Positions 19,974 through 27,760 of a stretch of 36,476 bases of DNA are shown in pieces. Source of the DNA: Roseiflexus sp. (lineage in GTDB: Bacteria; Chloroflexota; Chloroflexia; Chloroflexales; Roseiflexaceae); assembly GCA_025062325.1 (NCBI GenBank), contig JANXAL010000136.1:1-36476 (forward strand), written 5' to 3'. Under the pieces are notes generated by a model. That model was not told where the DNA came from. It saw only the letters and a program-made list of their open reading frames with translations, and made no database searches. The stretch's first letter is position 1. The number at the start of each line of letters is the position of its first letter. The position numbers and the translations under genes are program-made.

Positions 19974-20795
19974 CTATGGCGTATGGCGCACCGACGTCAC
20001 CACCCACGCGCGGCGTCCGTCGCTCACCCACTCGATGTCGCCGTCCACCCGTTCGTGGTACAGGCGTGCACCGCCGATGGCGCGTTCGCGGTAGGTTTGT
20101 TGTGGCACGTGCCGCGTCTGGTAGCCGTCGCTATACACGATCGCTGCAGGATGCAGCGACTCGACCAGCAGGGTGTGCGGGTCACGCTGCCAGGGATAGA
20201 TGAGCAGCGAAGTGCGGCGATCCGCCTGGCGTTCGAGCATATCGGACGAGGCGGTGTGCGCGAAAACCACGCTGGTTGCACCGTACTCCAAGCGCAGGAG
20301 CGCTCCCTGATCGTTGCAATCCAGCACGCGCAGCGTCACGCCATCGATCTCCAGGCGTTGCCCGGTGCGCAGTGTGTGCACTGGCGTCGCGTTGTATGCC
20401 AGCGCCTGTCGCCACGCATCCAGCGTGGCATTCGATGCGACGCCCGGCGGCGCCAGCGCCCGTTGCGCCCGGTAGCGTTCCAGGGCTGCCACCTGCCCTG
20501 GCAGGCGTTGCCCATCGAATGAGGTCACGATGACCAGCGTCAGTTCACGTTGCCAGAACGGCAGACGCCTTCCCAACGCCGTCACCAGCGCGTCCGGGTC
20601 GGCGCCGCCGTCAATCAGCAGGTATCTGCCGCCTGGAGTCTGCACCAGGGCGACGTCTCCCTTGAGCGCCGGAAAGAAAACATGCAACCGTCCGTCGGGG
20701 CGCTGCATCCAGGCGAGCGTCGCCAGAGCGGCGATCATCAGCCCGATGCGGGGAGCGAAACGGCGAACGAACGATAACTCTAGTAGTGCAGCCAT
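19974..20795 (-). CDS. ComEC C-terminal-like metallo-beta-lactamase-fold protein, zinc motif absent
   Basis: A 273-residue protein with one N-terminal membrane helix (RIGLMIAALATLAWMQRP) followed by a domain like the C-terminal beta-lactamase-fold part of the DNA-uptake channel ComEC (GDVALVQTPGGRYLLIDGGA, then LTLVIVTSFDGQRLPGQVAA). At the place where active members have HxHxDH this protein has TSFDGQRLPG, so the metal-binding histidines are missing; VVFAHTAS stands where GDxx is usual. The ComEC channel portion is not present next to it. It may be a structural remnant or a noncatalytic stand-alone protein facing outside the membrane. The ribosome site is weak (AGG only). No operon partner is seen. 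Confidence 0.65.
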   Translation of the reverse strand: MAALLELSFVRRFAPRIGLMIAALATLAWMQRPDGRLHVFFPALKGDVALVQTPGGRYLLIDGGADPDALVTALGRRLPFWQRELTLVIVTSFDGQRLPGQVAALERYRAQRALAPPGVASNATLDAWRQALAYNATPVHTLRTGQRLEIDGVTLRVLDCNDQGALLRLEYGATSVVFAHTASSDMLERQADRRTSLLIYPWQRDPHTLLVESLHPAAIVYSDGYQTRHVPQQTYRERAIGGARLYHERVDGDIEWVSDGRRAWVVTSVRHTP

Positions 20796-20886
20796 AGCAA
20801 CCTGTGAGCATTCGCAGGTCGCGCGGCTGCCTGCCGGTTACGATTATACCTGCGCAACCTTACCAGAGCAACGACGTATATGGGAG

Positions 20887-20915
20887 TGTACAACGCCTTT
20901 GCGCTGTGCTAGAAT
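20887..20915 (+). promoter_or_regulatory. putative promoter of the pspA gene
   Basis: -35-like TGTACA (20887-20892), 17-base spacer, -10 TAGAAT (20910-20915), leading to an ~80-base leader before a strong AAGGAGG ribosome site at 20987-20993. Confidence 0.5.
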
Positions 20916-21001
20916 GAGCGGGCGACACGCCTGCTTCCGCCTGGACGGCAAAGGCGCAACGTCGATAATGAAAGAGAAGCGACCTTAAGGAGGTTGGAGA
21001 C

Positions 21002-21664
21002 ATGTCGATCTTCGTCCGCATCCGCGACATCCTGAGCGCCAATATCAACGCCCTGCTCGACAACGCGGAAGACCCCGAGAAAATGGCGAACGAGTATTTG
21101 CGTCAGTTGCACGACCAGGAGTACGAGGTCAAGACCAACGTGGCGGCGGCAATGGCGGACCTGGCGCGGCTCAACCGCATGGAAGCACAATACCTAGCTG
21201 AAACCGAAAGTTGGGACCGCAAGGCGGAAGCGGCGTTGCGGGCCGGCGATGAGGCGCTGGCGAAGGCTGCCCTGGCGCGCAAGGTGCAGGCGCACAAACT
21301 GTACGAGCAGTACCGCGATCAGTCCGACGCGCAGGAGAAACAGGTCGAGCAACTGGAGCAGGCGCTGGTGCAGTTGCAGACCCGGATTGCCGAAGTGCAG
21401 GCGAAGCGTGATCTGATCATTGCCAAGAAGAACCGCGCGCAAACGCAGGAGGCCATCCAGCGCACTGTGCGCCAGGCCACCCGTATTTCGGCGCTGGACA
21501 AACTGGACCAACTTGAAAGCCGCGTCGACGAGCGCCTCGACCGCGCCGAAGCGATGGCGAAGCTTGAAGGCGACACGCTGGAGAACAAGTTCCGCGACCT
21601 GGAACGCGACATTGCAGTTGAAGCCGAGTTCGAGGAGCTGAAGCGCCGGTTGGGGCAGGGTTGA
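21002..21664 (+). CDS. pspA: PspA/IM30 (Vipp1) family membrane-remodelling protein
   Basis: A 220-residue protein that is almost entirely coiled coil, as in PspA/IM30 (ESCRT-III-like family). These proteins polymerise on the inner membrane to repair or reshape it under stress; the Vipp1 branch serves photosynthetic membranes. The N-terminal amphipathic helix (FVRIRDILSANINALLDNAE) leads into EDPEKMANEYLRQL, a family hallmark, then long heptad-rich helices (LEQALVQLQTRIAEVQAKRD) and a short C-terminal helix (EAEFEELKRRLGQG). The length fits the family. A perfect AAGGAGG lies 8 bases before the ATG, so expression is probably strong. Palindromic repeats follow the stop. No PspF, PspB or PspC gene is nearby. 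Confidence 0.93.
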   Translation: MSIFVRIRDILSANINALLDNAEDPEKMANEYLRQLHDQEYEVKTNVAAAMADLARLNRMEAQYLAETESWDRKAEAALRAGDEALAKAALARKVQAHKLYEQYRDQSDAQEKQVEQLEQALVQLQTRIAEVQAKRDLIIAKKNRAQTQEAIQRTVRQATRISALDKLDQLESRVDERLDRAEAMAKLEGDTLENKFRDLERDIAVEAEFEELKRRLGQG

Positions 21665-21703
21665 TTGGTTTTGAGGTTATCAGTATCAACGGCGCCGACC
21701 ATC

Positions 21704-21819
21704 GGGGCAGGTCTGAGACCTGCCCTTCCGAGAGGAGTGGATGCGCAGCGCCGCCGCGCCCCTGCTATGCGGATGCAGCGGCACTGACCATCGGGGCAGG
21801 TCTCAGACCTGCCCCGATG
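21704..21819. repeat. two direct copies of a palindromic element between pspA and glgP
   Basis: Copy 1: 10-base arms GGGCAGGTCT / AGACCTGCCC (21705-21714 and 21716-21725) around a G. Copy 2: 15-base arms (21789-21803 and 21805-21819) around a C, with the same core. Both are preceded by GACCATCGGGGCAGGTCT and followed by CGC-rich text that is partly shared. They lie between the convergent ends of pspA and glgP and can form hairpins from both strands, so they may end transcription both ways despite lacking T-runs. The form suggests a dispersed REP-like family. Confidence 0.75.
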
Positions 21820-21842
21820 AAAGCTACAGCCCTGCCGCGCCC

Positions 21843-24002
21843 CTACGATGCCTGCATTTCTGCAACGGGCAAGTACAATCGGGTAACATATTCCTTGACC
21901 ATGCGACGAGTGCTGAACACCGGCGCAATCGTGGCAATCGACTCCTTACAGATAGCCAGCCATCGATGCGGGATGCCATCAGGTCCACGGTCATAGTAGG
22001 TTGGAATGACTTCCTGCTCCAAGACGCGGTACAGGTGCTGCGAGTCGTTCCAGTCCTGTTCGTCCTGGTTGCTATATTCGCGCTCTTCGCCAATGGCCCA
22101 GCCATTTCTGCCATTGTACGCCTCAGGCCACCAACCGTCGAGGATGCTAACATTGACGACGCCGTTCAGACCCGCCTTCTGACCGCTAGTACCGCTTGCC
22201 TCATACGGTCGGCGCGGCGTGTTGAGCCAGACGTCAACCCCCTGAACTAAGGCGCGCGCCAGCGCCATGTCGTACTCTTCCAGGAAGAGAATGCGGCCCA
22301 GGAAGCCGGGTTGCTGCGACAGTTGATAGACGTGCTGAATGAACTGTTTTCCTGGGTCATCAGCAGGATGCGCCTTGCCAGCGAAGATGATCTGAACCGG
22401 GCAATCGCTGCGGTTGAGCAGCGCCTTGAGGCGCTCCGGCTCACGGAACAGCAACGTTGCACGCTTGTAGGTGGCAAAGCGGCGCGCGAAGCCGATGGTG
22501 AGAATCTTTTCATCGAGCACGGGCCAGATTTGCGGCGGAGATCCCAGTCGTAGGTGGCGCTGACGCACGCGCTCCCGCGCAATTGCGATAAGGTCGCGTT
22601 TCAGCGCCTGCCGCACTTCCCACAACCGCTCGTCGGGAATATCCCGCACCTTTGCCCAAAGCGCGACATTGTCAAGATCCTCTTCCCAGTCGGGACCAAG
22701 CGCCTCATCGTACAGGCGGCGCATCGCTGGCGCCAGCCATGTACTGCTGTGAACGCCATTGGTGACCGAGGTAATCGGAACTTCGTCCTGCGCTTTGCCA
22801 GGATAGAGCCACTGCCACATGCCGCGCGCCACGTGACCGTGCAGTTTGCTCACGCCATTGCGCGCATGCGACCCTTTCAGCGCCAGGACGGTCATGGCAA
22901 AGGTCGGTCCCCAATGCTGATGTTGCAGCGCGAGGTTGAAGAATTGCTCGCGCGTCAATCCGAGTTGGGGCCAGAAATGGCTGAAGTACTTCTCCATCAG
23001 GTGGAGCGGGAATGCATCGTTGCCTGCTGGCACCGGCGTATGCGTGGTGAAGACCGACTGTGCCTGCACCTCGCGCCATGCCTCATCAAACGACATGCCC
23101 TGCGCGACTTTCTCACGCGCCAGTTCGAGCACCAGAAAGGCGGAGTGTCCCTCATTCATATGCCAAACGTTCGGCTGAATACCGAGCTGGCGCAGCGCAC
23201 GCACTCCGCCGATGCCCAGCACAATTTCCTGAGCAATACGCATTTCTTGGTCGCCGCCGTACAGTCGCGCCGACAGTTCGCGGTCCTGCGGGCTGTTCGG
23301 ATGAATGTCGGTGTCCATCAGGAACAACGACACTCGTCCGACCTGAATGCGATAAACCTTGGCATAGATCGTGCGACCGGGCAGATCGACCTCGACGACC
23401 ACCTCGCGCCCGTCAGCGGTCAGCGCCTGCGTCGCAGCGATATCGGCAAAGTTCAGCTTGGAGTAGATCGCCTCCTGCCAACCGCTCGCGTCCAGGCGTT
23501 GCCGGAAGTATCCCTGCGGATAGATGAAGCCGACAGCAACGAGCGGCAACCCCAGATCGCTCGCCTCTTTCACGTGATCGCCTGCCAGGATGCCGAGACC
23601 GCCCGAGTAAATCGGCAGCGACTCGTGGAGACCGAACTCTGCCGAAAAGTAGGCGATCATCACGTCGTTGCCGTTGCCAAAGGTACGGCGGTACCAGGTG
23701 TCCTCGGCCGCCATATATCGGTCGAATGCCGCCATCACCCGATCATACTCAGCCAGGTACGCCGGGTCAGCGGCGGCGGCCTCGAGTTTGCGCTGGCGCA
23801 CGTCGCGCAAGAAATCAACCGGGTTGTGGTAATCCTCTTCCCACAGGTCAGCATCGATGCGGCGATACAGATCCTGCGCCTCGGGATGCCAGCTCCACCA
23901 CAGGTTGTACGCCAGCTCACGGAGACGGGCGATCCGCTCAGGAATCGGAGTAAAAAGTAAATCAGCGCTTCTCAAGGACGCCTCCTTGACCTTATCAGCC
24001 AT
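21843..24002 (-). CDS. glgP: alpha-glucan (glycogen/maltodextrin) phosphorylase, GT35
   Basis: A PLP-dependent phosphorylase of 719 residues from the ATG at 24002. It releases glucose 1-phosphate from alpha-1,4-glucan in the cytoplasm. It is of the shorter Thermotoga/actinobacterial-type class. Landmarks: ERIARLRELAYNLWWSWHPE at the N-terminus, VWHMNEGHSAFLVLELARE, VFTTHTPVPAGNDAFP, FARRFATYKRATLLF, and the PLP-lysine segment EASGTSGQKAGLNGVVN. The start is uncertain: the ATG at 24002 lacks a ribosome site, while AAGGAGG lies 5 bases before a TTG at 23975 (giving MRSADLLFTP), which may be the true start. The promoter at 24076-24104 stands upstream. It is a single gene, convergent with pspA. 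Confidence 0.93.
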   Translation of the reverse strand: MADKVKEASLRSADLLFTPIPERIARLRELAYNLWWSWHPEAQDLYRRIDADLWEEDYHNPVDFLRDVRQRKLEAAAADPAYLAEYDRVMAAFDRYMAAEDTWYRRTFGNGNDVMIAYFSAEFGLHESLPIYSGGLGILAGDHVKEASDLGLPLVAVGFIYPQGYFRQRLDASGWQEAIYSKLNFADIAATQALTADGREVVVEVDLPGRTIYAKVYRIQVGRVSLFLMDTDIHPNSPQDRELSARLYGGDQEMRIAQEIVLGIGGVRALRQLGIQPNVWHMNEGHSAFLVLELAREKVAQGMSFDEAWREVQAQSVFTTHTPVPAGNDAFPLHLMEKYFSHFWPQLGLTREQFFNLALQHQHWGPTFAMTVLALKGSHARNGVSKLHGHVARGMWQWLYPGKAQDEVPITSVTNGVHSSTWLAPAMRRLYDEALGPDWEEDLDNVALWAKVRDIPDERLWEVRQALKRDLIAIARERVRQRHLRLGSPPQIWPVLDEKILTIGFARRFATYKRATLLFREPERLKALLNRSDCPVQIIFAGKAHPADDPGKQFIQHVYQLSQQPGFLGRILFLEEYDMALARALVQGVDVWLNTPRRPYEASGTSGQKAGLNGVVNVSILDGWWPEAYNGRNGWAIGEEREYSNQDEQDWNDSQHLYRVLEQEVIPTYYDRGPDGIPHRWLAICKESIATIAPVFSTRRMVKEYVTRLYLPVAEMQAS

Positions 24003-24049
24003 CACCGGTGACACCCATCGTCTTGGAGATGGATCAGGATACGTGCGGA

Positions 24050-24073
24050 GAACAGCGCCACAACGCGCTGTTC
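24050..24073 (-). promoter_or_regulatory. palindrome over the glgP transcription start
   Basis: Perfect 9-base arms GAACAGCGC / GCGCTGTTC (24050-24058 and 24065-24073) with a 6-base centre. It starts 2 bases downstream of the -10 box of the glgP promoter, so it covers the expected start site. It could be a repressor operator or a 5' leader hairpin. Confidence 0.55.
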
Positions 24074-24075
24074 GT

Positions 24076-24104
24076 ACTATACACGGTTCCTGGCGGAGAT
24101 GCAA
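24076..24104 (-). promoter_or_regulatory. sigma-70-type promoter of glgP
   Basis: On the minus strand: -35 TTGCAT (24104-24099), 17-base spacer, -10 TATAGT (24081-24076). Expected transcription start is near 24069, giving a leader of about 70-95 bases before the candidate start codons. Confidence 0.65.
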
Positions 24105-24124
24105 GTTAACCGCTCTTTGACAAC

Positions 24125-24949
24125 TTACGCAATCGTGCGCGCCATGCGACGCTGGACGGCATAGTAGACTGCGATGAAGTTGTAGATGATATGGAACAGA
24201 TAGGTGAATGGCAAAAGCGTGAAGAGCGCCAGTCCCAGCAGCGCATGAACGTAGACGATGCCATGCACCAGGTTCAATCGCGCGAACAGTTCTGTCCAGA
24301 TGATGCAGAAAATAATGCTACGCACCAGCAACCGATCCCATGGGAGGCGTCCTGGCGTGCGAATGCCGCGCGCTGCATGGTCGATATCTCTGACCACCGC
24401 GCCGCTCCGTTTCCGCAGCAATGTTACCATCAGGTGGAGGTTGCCTACCACGGCGAATCCGACGGCGATCCAGGTAATGCCTACGAAATAGGGCGCGGCA
24501 GCGCCGAATAGAAAGTGTGACTGAAGCGCCTCGCCGTTGCCAAAGATGAGCGCCAGCAAGTTGGCGGGCGTGTAGTTGAAGCTCTCTTCGGCGTGCAGCG
24601 CCACGTCCGGCACCGGTTTGCCGAACGCAACGTGGGCAAAGACAATAAGCGCCGAAAGAGTGTAGCCGATGACCTCAGTGATAATGGCGATGTGGTAGTA
24701 GAGGTAGCCGCGCGTCCAGGTCGGATTGGCGCGTTTGTAGAAGTGGGTGACCGGACCGAACAGCACGGCGTGCAGCGCCTCGAAGAACCCTAACCGACGC
24801 GGCGCTCGCTCGAAGGTCGGAGACACGCCGCGGAAGCGTCGCCGCGTCATGAGCGCCCAGGCAAACCTTCCCAGTCGCACTCCGACGCCGATCAGAAGAA
24901 CGGCCATCGCAATCGGTGCGACGATATTCAGCACATCAATGATGATCAT
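24125..24949 (-). CDS. NarI-like (HdrE/DsrM-like) cytochrome b membrane subunit
   Basis: A membrane protein of 274 residues from the ATG at 24949, chosen because GGAGG lies 6 bases before it; the longer frame from 25000 has an Arg/Ser-rich shadow N-terminus. Five to six helices are visible, among them IDVLNIVAPIAMAVLLIGVG, IAIITEVIGYTLSALIVFAH, GITWIAVGFAVVGNLHLMV and LALFTLLPFTYLFHII. His residues in several helices could bind haem b, as in the nitrate reductase gamma subunit family. With the Fe-S protein upstream (163-base gap) it forms a two-subunit module like HdrDE: the membrane part exchanges electrons with menaquinone and the Fe-S part with a soluble partner. The physiological donor or acceptor is unknown. 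Confidence 0.8.
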   Translation of the reverse strand: MIIIDVLNIVAPIAMAVLLIGVGVRLGRFAWALMTRRRFRGVSPTFERAPRRLGFFEALHAVLFGPVTHFYKRANPTWTRGYLYYHIAIITEVIGYTLSALIVFAHVAFGKPVPDVALHAEESFNYTPANLLALIFGNGEALQSHFLFGAAAPYFVGITWIAVGFAVVGNLHLMVTLLRKRSGAVVRDIDHAARGIRTPGRLPWDRLLVRSIIFCIIWTELFARLNLVHGIVYVHALLGLALFTLLPFTYLFHIIYNFIAVYYAVQRRMARTIA

Positions 24950-25112
24950 GATCCGCCTCCTTCTTCTGGAAGAGGACAACGACCGGAGTCCTGCCCGCAA
25001 CCTGTGCCTGTGCAGTCATTGCAAAACATGCCAGTACCACATCCGCCGATTCGCCAGGCGATCGCTTCGCTCGCATCGACGCCCGATGACCATTAGACAT
25101 TCGAGCAGACCC

Positions 25113-26660
25113 TCACTGCCCTGCCACGGCCCTGGCGCGCAACGCTGGCATCGTCGGCGTGGTCATTTCACGCAATGCGCGCAAATGGTCGTACACCTGC
25201 GGATGGTCTTTGCCGAACCGCTGCACGATCTCATCGCGCTCCAGCCAGTCGAGCAGCGCCGGGAACTCTGGCATCTGCATGAGCGCTGCCATCCGTCCTT
25301 CGACGCTGTGTTCCATGAAGAAATCGGGATCGCGATTGCGCAATTCTGCCGGAACGTACATGCGGTCCAGTTCGCCGCGCTTTGCCAGTGCCGGTTCCAT
25401 AGCGGCGTAGACGACCTCGAACAGCACCAGCGCCATGCGTTCGCCAGGTCGCGCCAGCCCATAGGTATGGCAGGTGTCCTCCAGCGACAGCATACAGACG
25501 ACGCATGGCGAGGTGACATACTCAGCGCCGGTTGCACGGATCTGGTTCGCTTTCAGCACCGAAATCTTGCGTCGCAGGTCAGTGTTTTCGGGCAGGCGCA
25601 TGCCGCCAGCGCCGCCGTTGCAACAGTAGTTGTATTCGCGATTGGGTGTCATTTCGATAAAGCTGTCGGTCACCAGATTCAGCAGGTCGCGGGGCACGTC
25701 TCCCAACCCGGAGAGGCGGGTGACGTAGCACGGGTCGTGCAGTGTGACTTTGAGACTAGTCTTTTCGACCGGCAGACGCCCCTCCCGGATCAGGTCGAGC
25801 ATGAGCGTATCGACGCTCACGATTGGGTAGCGGAAGGGTCGCCCAAGAACCTCTGACGCTTCGGCGTAGAGGGTGCGCGCATCGCAGCCGCATTCCACCA
25901 GCAGAATCTTCTTGACGCCAAGCCGATCCGCCTCCTGTTCCCACTCTTCCAGCATCTGCTTTGAGAGATGATGGTGGACGGCAATATGGTCGATCTCGGT
26001 CCCGGTGTCGATCACACGTGGCGAGATGGTGTAACTGACCCCGGCAGCATTGAGGATTTTGACCAGTTTGATGCCGTAGTCGGGGATTTTGGCGTTGCCG
26101 GCCGCCGGGCAGACGAAGAGCAGCTCAGCGCCGTGCACCTCAACCGGCACTTCGATCCCTTCGCTGCGCAGGAACAGGCCAACCCGTCCAATGACCTGCG
26201 GGACGGTCAGGCCAAAACTGTGACGGTGACGTTCGGTGTTTTCGATGATCGATTTGATGGTCGGATTAGCGCGGCTCAGCCCAGAGTCGGTGTAGGCGGC
26301 GCGTGCGAGACGCACGATGCGCCGCGTGCTGATGCCTGCCGGACAGGCTAGCGTGCAGCGCCCGCACGCCGTGCATGCCCAGAAGTAGCGCATGTTTTCC
26401 TTCAGGTCGTCAAGTGTCGGGGTGGGAACCAATCCGAGGGCGCCGCCGATCTGCCCTTCGATCGTCATGTAGCGTCGGTAGATCTGGCGTATCAGCCCGG
26501 TTTTGTGGGTAGGATGCAATTTTTCGTCGCCGGTGACCAGATACCACGCGCAGGCTTCACCGCACATCTTACAGTCCATGCACGCTTCGAGATTGACCAC
26601 ATCTTCGGCTGTGATGTTCTTGCGCAATGAGTCGACAAAGGCGCGCATTTCCGCTTCCAT
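25113..26660 (-). CDS. HdrD/GlpC-like Fe-S oxidoreductase with two 4Fe-4S sites and CCG domains
   Basis: A 515-residue cytoplasmic protein starting at an ATG with GAGGAGG 7 bases upstream. Two ferredoxin-like cluster motifs are visible: Cys27-Cys30-Cys33-Cys37 (CMDCKMCGEACAW, without the usual Pro after the last Cys) and Cys96-Cys99-Cys102-Cys106 (CTACGRCTLACPAG). Cys-rich CCG-type repeats follow: LVECGCDARTLYAE, HDPCYVTRLSG with YNYCCNGGAGGMRLPE, and SPCVVCMLS. In HdrB/HdrD and GlpC relatives these bind a special 4Fe-4S cluster for disulfide or quinone chemistry. It probably works with the NarI-like protein encoded downstream. No substrate-specific subunit is seen, so the reaction is not assigned. 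Confidence 0.85.
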   Translation of the reverse strand: MEAEMRAFVDSLRKNITAEDVVNLEACMDCKMCGEACAWYLVTGDEKLHPTHKTGLIRQIYRRYMTIEGQIGGALGLVPTPTLDDLKENMRYFWACTACGRCTLACPAGISTRRIVRLARAAYTDSGLSRANPTIKSIIENTERHRHSFGLTVPQVIGRVGLFLRSEGIEVPVEVHGAELLFVCPAAGNAKIPDYGIKLVKILNAAGVSYTISPRVIDTGTEIDHIAVHHHLSKQMLEEWEQEADRLGVKKILLVECGCDARTLYAEASEVLGRPFRYPIVSVDTLMLDLIREGRLPVEKTSLKVTLHDPCYVTRLSGLGDVPRDLLNLVTDSFIEMTPNREYNYCCNGGAGGMRLPENTDLRRKISVLKANQIRATGAEYVTSPCVVCMLSLEDTCHTYGLARPGERMALVLFEVVYAAMEPALAKRGELDRMYVPAELRNRDPDFFMEHSVEGRMAALMQMPEFPALLDWLERDEIVQRFGKDHPQVYDHLRALREMTTPTMPALRARAVAGQ

Positions 26661-27206
26661 ACGAAAACCTCCTCACGTGTTATTTGGATAGCACACAGGT
26701 GAAGCGGGGACGCAAACCGGGATGAGAAAAAAAACCCCGGTCAACCCTCGCACCAATACCTGGAAATGCAGCGCATTCACGCCCGGTAACAATTCACGAA
26801 CGACGGTTGGCGAGCCGCACATTCCGCATCACTGTGCAGAGAAGGGACCCGTCGACTCACAACGCTATGCCTGAAGCCTTAGACGTTTCGTTTGGGAACG
26901 CATATCTTGCGGCGAAGCAGTGGACGAGAGTCAGACTTCTGGCTCGTTCCCTCTCGCATACCCGCGGTGTGGAACGTCGGACAGGGTGCGGTTGCCAGCG
27001 CATCTGTCGGAAATGATTCCCCAATCACAGCAGAGCGTCGCTGCAATCCTCTCATCGTTGATATAGACTTGTATCGTTGTCGAGATTTGCAGAGAAGGGG
27101 TGATCGTTGTGGTTGCGAGTGTAGCAGAAGTCGTTGAGATTATGTGTGGAAAGATTACCACAGAAAATTGTGATTTGATCGAGTTTATACTTTTTGAGCA
27201 TCCCAG
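26661..27206. other. 546-base stretch without a recognisable gene
   Basis: Only short frames without family resemblance were found on either strand. The part near 27040-27200 is less GC-rich than the surroundings. The left end should hold the promoter of the Fe-S protein gene, but no convincing boxes were seen. The right end adjoins the transposase remnant and may be flanking IS-derived DNA. Confidence 0.5.
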
Positions 27207-27698
27207 CTATTGCTGACGACGCCTACGGCGCAGGTAACGCATCGAGCGGCGCGGACGGTATCCAAGCGCACGCAGGCGAGCGGCGATGGTCTGGAGAGAG
27301 GGGAGGTCGTCAGGACTGTATCCCTTCTGTTCGATGAGAGCGCGGCGCACCTCTTCGACGCTCATACAGGGCGCTCTGGCGTCGCTGCGGCATTCGGCAT
27401 GATTGCGCCGCCAGGCTTCCACAACGTCGCGGATATCATTCAACAGATTGGGCAGGCGCGCTTCGACTGGTTTGCGCCCGCGGCGACGTGTGGCATCGAG
27501 GCAGGTCAGACCGCTCTCCAGCTCGCGCATGCCCTTACGGATAGTGGCGCGGTTCCAGCCCAGCTCGCGCTCGGCAAGACGCTGCCCGCCAGGACCCAGT
27601 GCTTTGACCGTGCGCGCCATGAAGATCCGGCGCTCACTGCCTTTTAGCGATTGGGCAGTCTTAATCAACTCGGCTTTGGTCTCATCATCGAGATCCAT
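27207..27698 (-). pseudogene. N-terminal remnant of a transposase (ISAzo13-like)
   Basis: About 163 residues from the ATG at 27698 resemble the N-terminal DNA-binding part of ISAzo13-type transposases. An HTH-like segment (GGQRLAERELGWNRATIRKG) is followed by a Gly/Arg-rich joint (TRRRGRKPVEARLPNLLNDI) and a second winged-helix-like part (MSVEEVRRALIEQKGY; LQTIAARLRALGYRPRRSMR). The DDE catalytic domain that should follow is absent; the frame ends in an Arg/Gln tail and the next 500 bases do not continue it in another frame. Eighteen extra N-terminal codons up to 27752 are encoded by a heptad-type repeat and are not counted. The family call is from recalled text and is moderate; a stand-alone HTH protein is the alternative. 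Confidence 0.5.
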
Positions 27699-27720
27699 AG
27701 GAGAAAGGACGAAAACATCC

Positions 27721-27760
27721 CCACCTTCAACATTCAACCATCCCGCTTTCAACCTACCCC
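27721..27760. repeat. GGTTGAA-type heptad-like repeat
   Basis: On the minus strand GGTTGAA, GCGGGAT, GGTTGAA and GTTGAAG follow one another with one-base slips between the transposase remnant and the meh stop codon. The text is like that at 31700-31990. Confidence 0.5.

Noticed and set aside
22554-23960. 468-codon plus-strand open frame inside glgP
   Set aside because: Antisense to the phosphorylase, whose motifs are intact; composition typical of a shadow frame.
24747-25856. 369-codon plus-strand open frame spanning the NarI-like and Fe-S genes
   Set aside because: Covers two genes and their gap on the other strand without any domain; the motifs of both minus-strand genes are intact.
27699-27752. 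Eighteen extra N-terminal residues on the transposase remnant
   Set aside because: They are encoded by the GGTTGAA-type repeat and do not resemble the family; the ATG at 27698 fits better.
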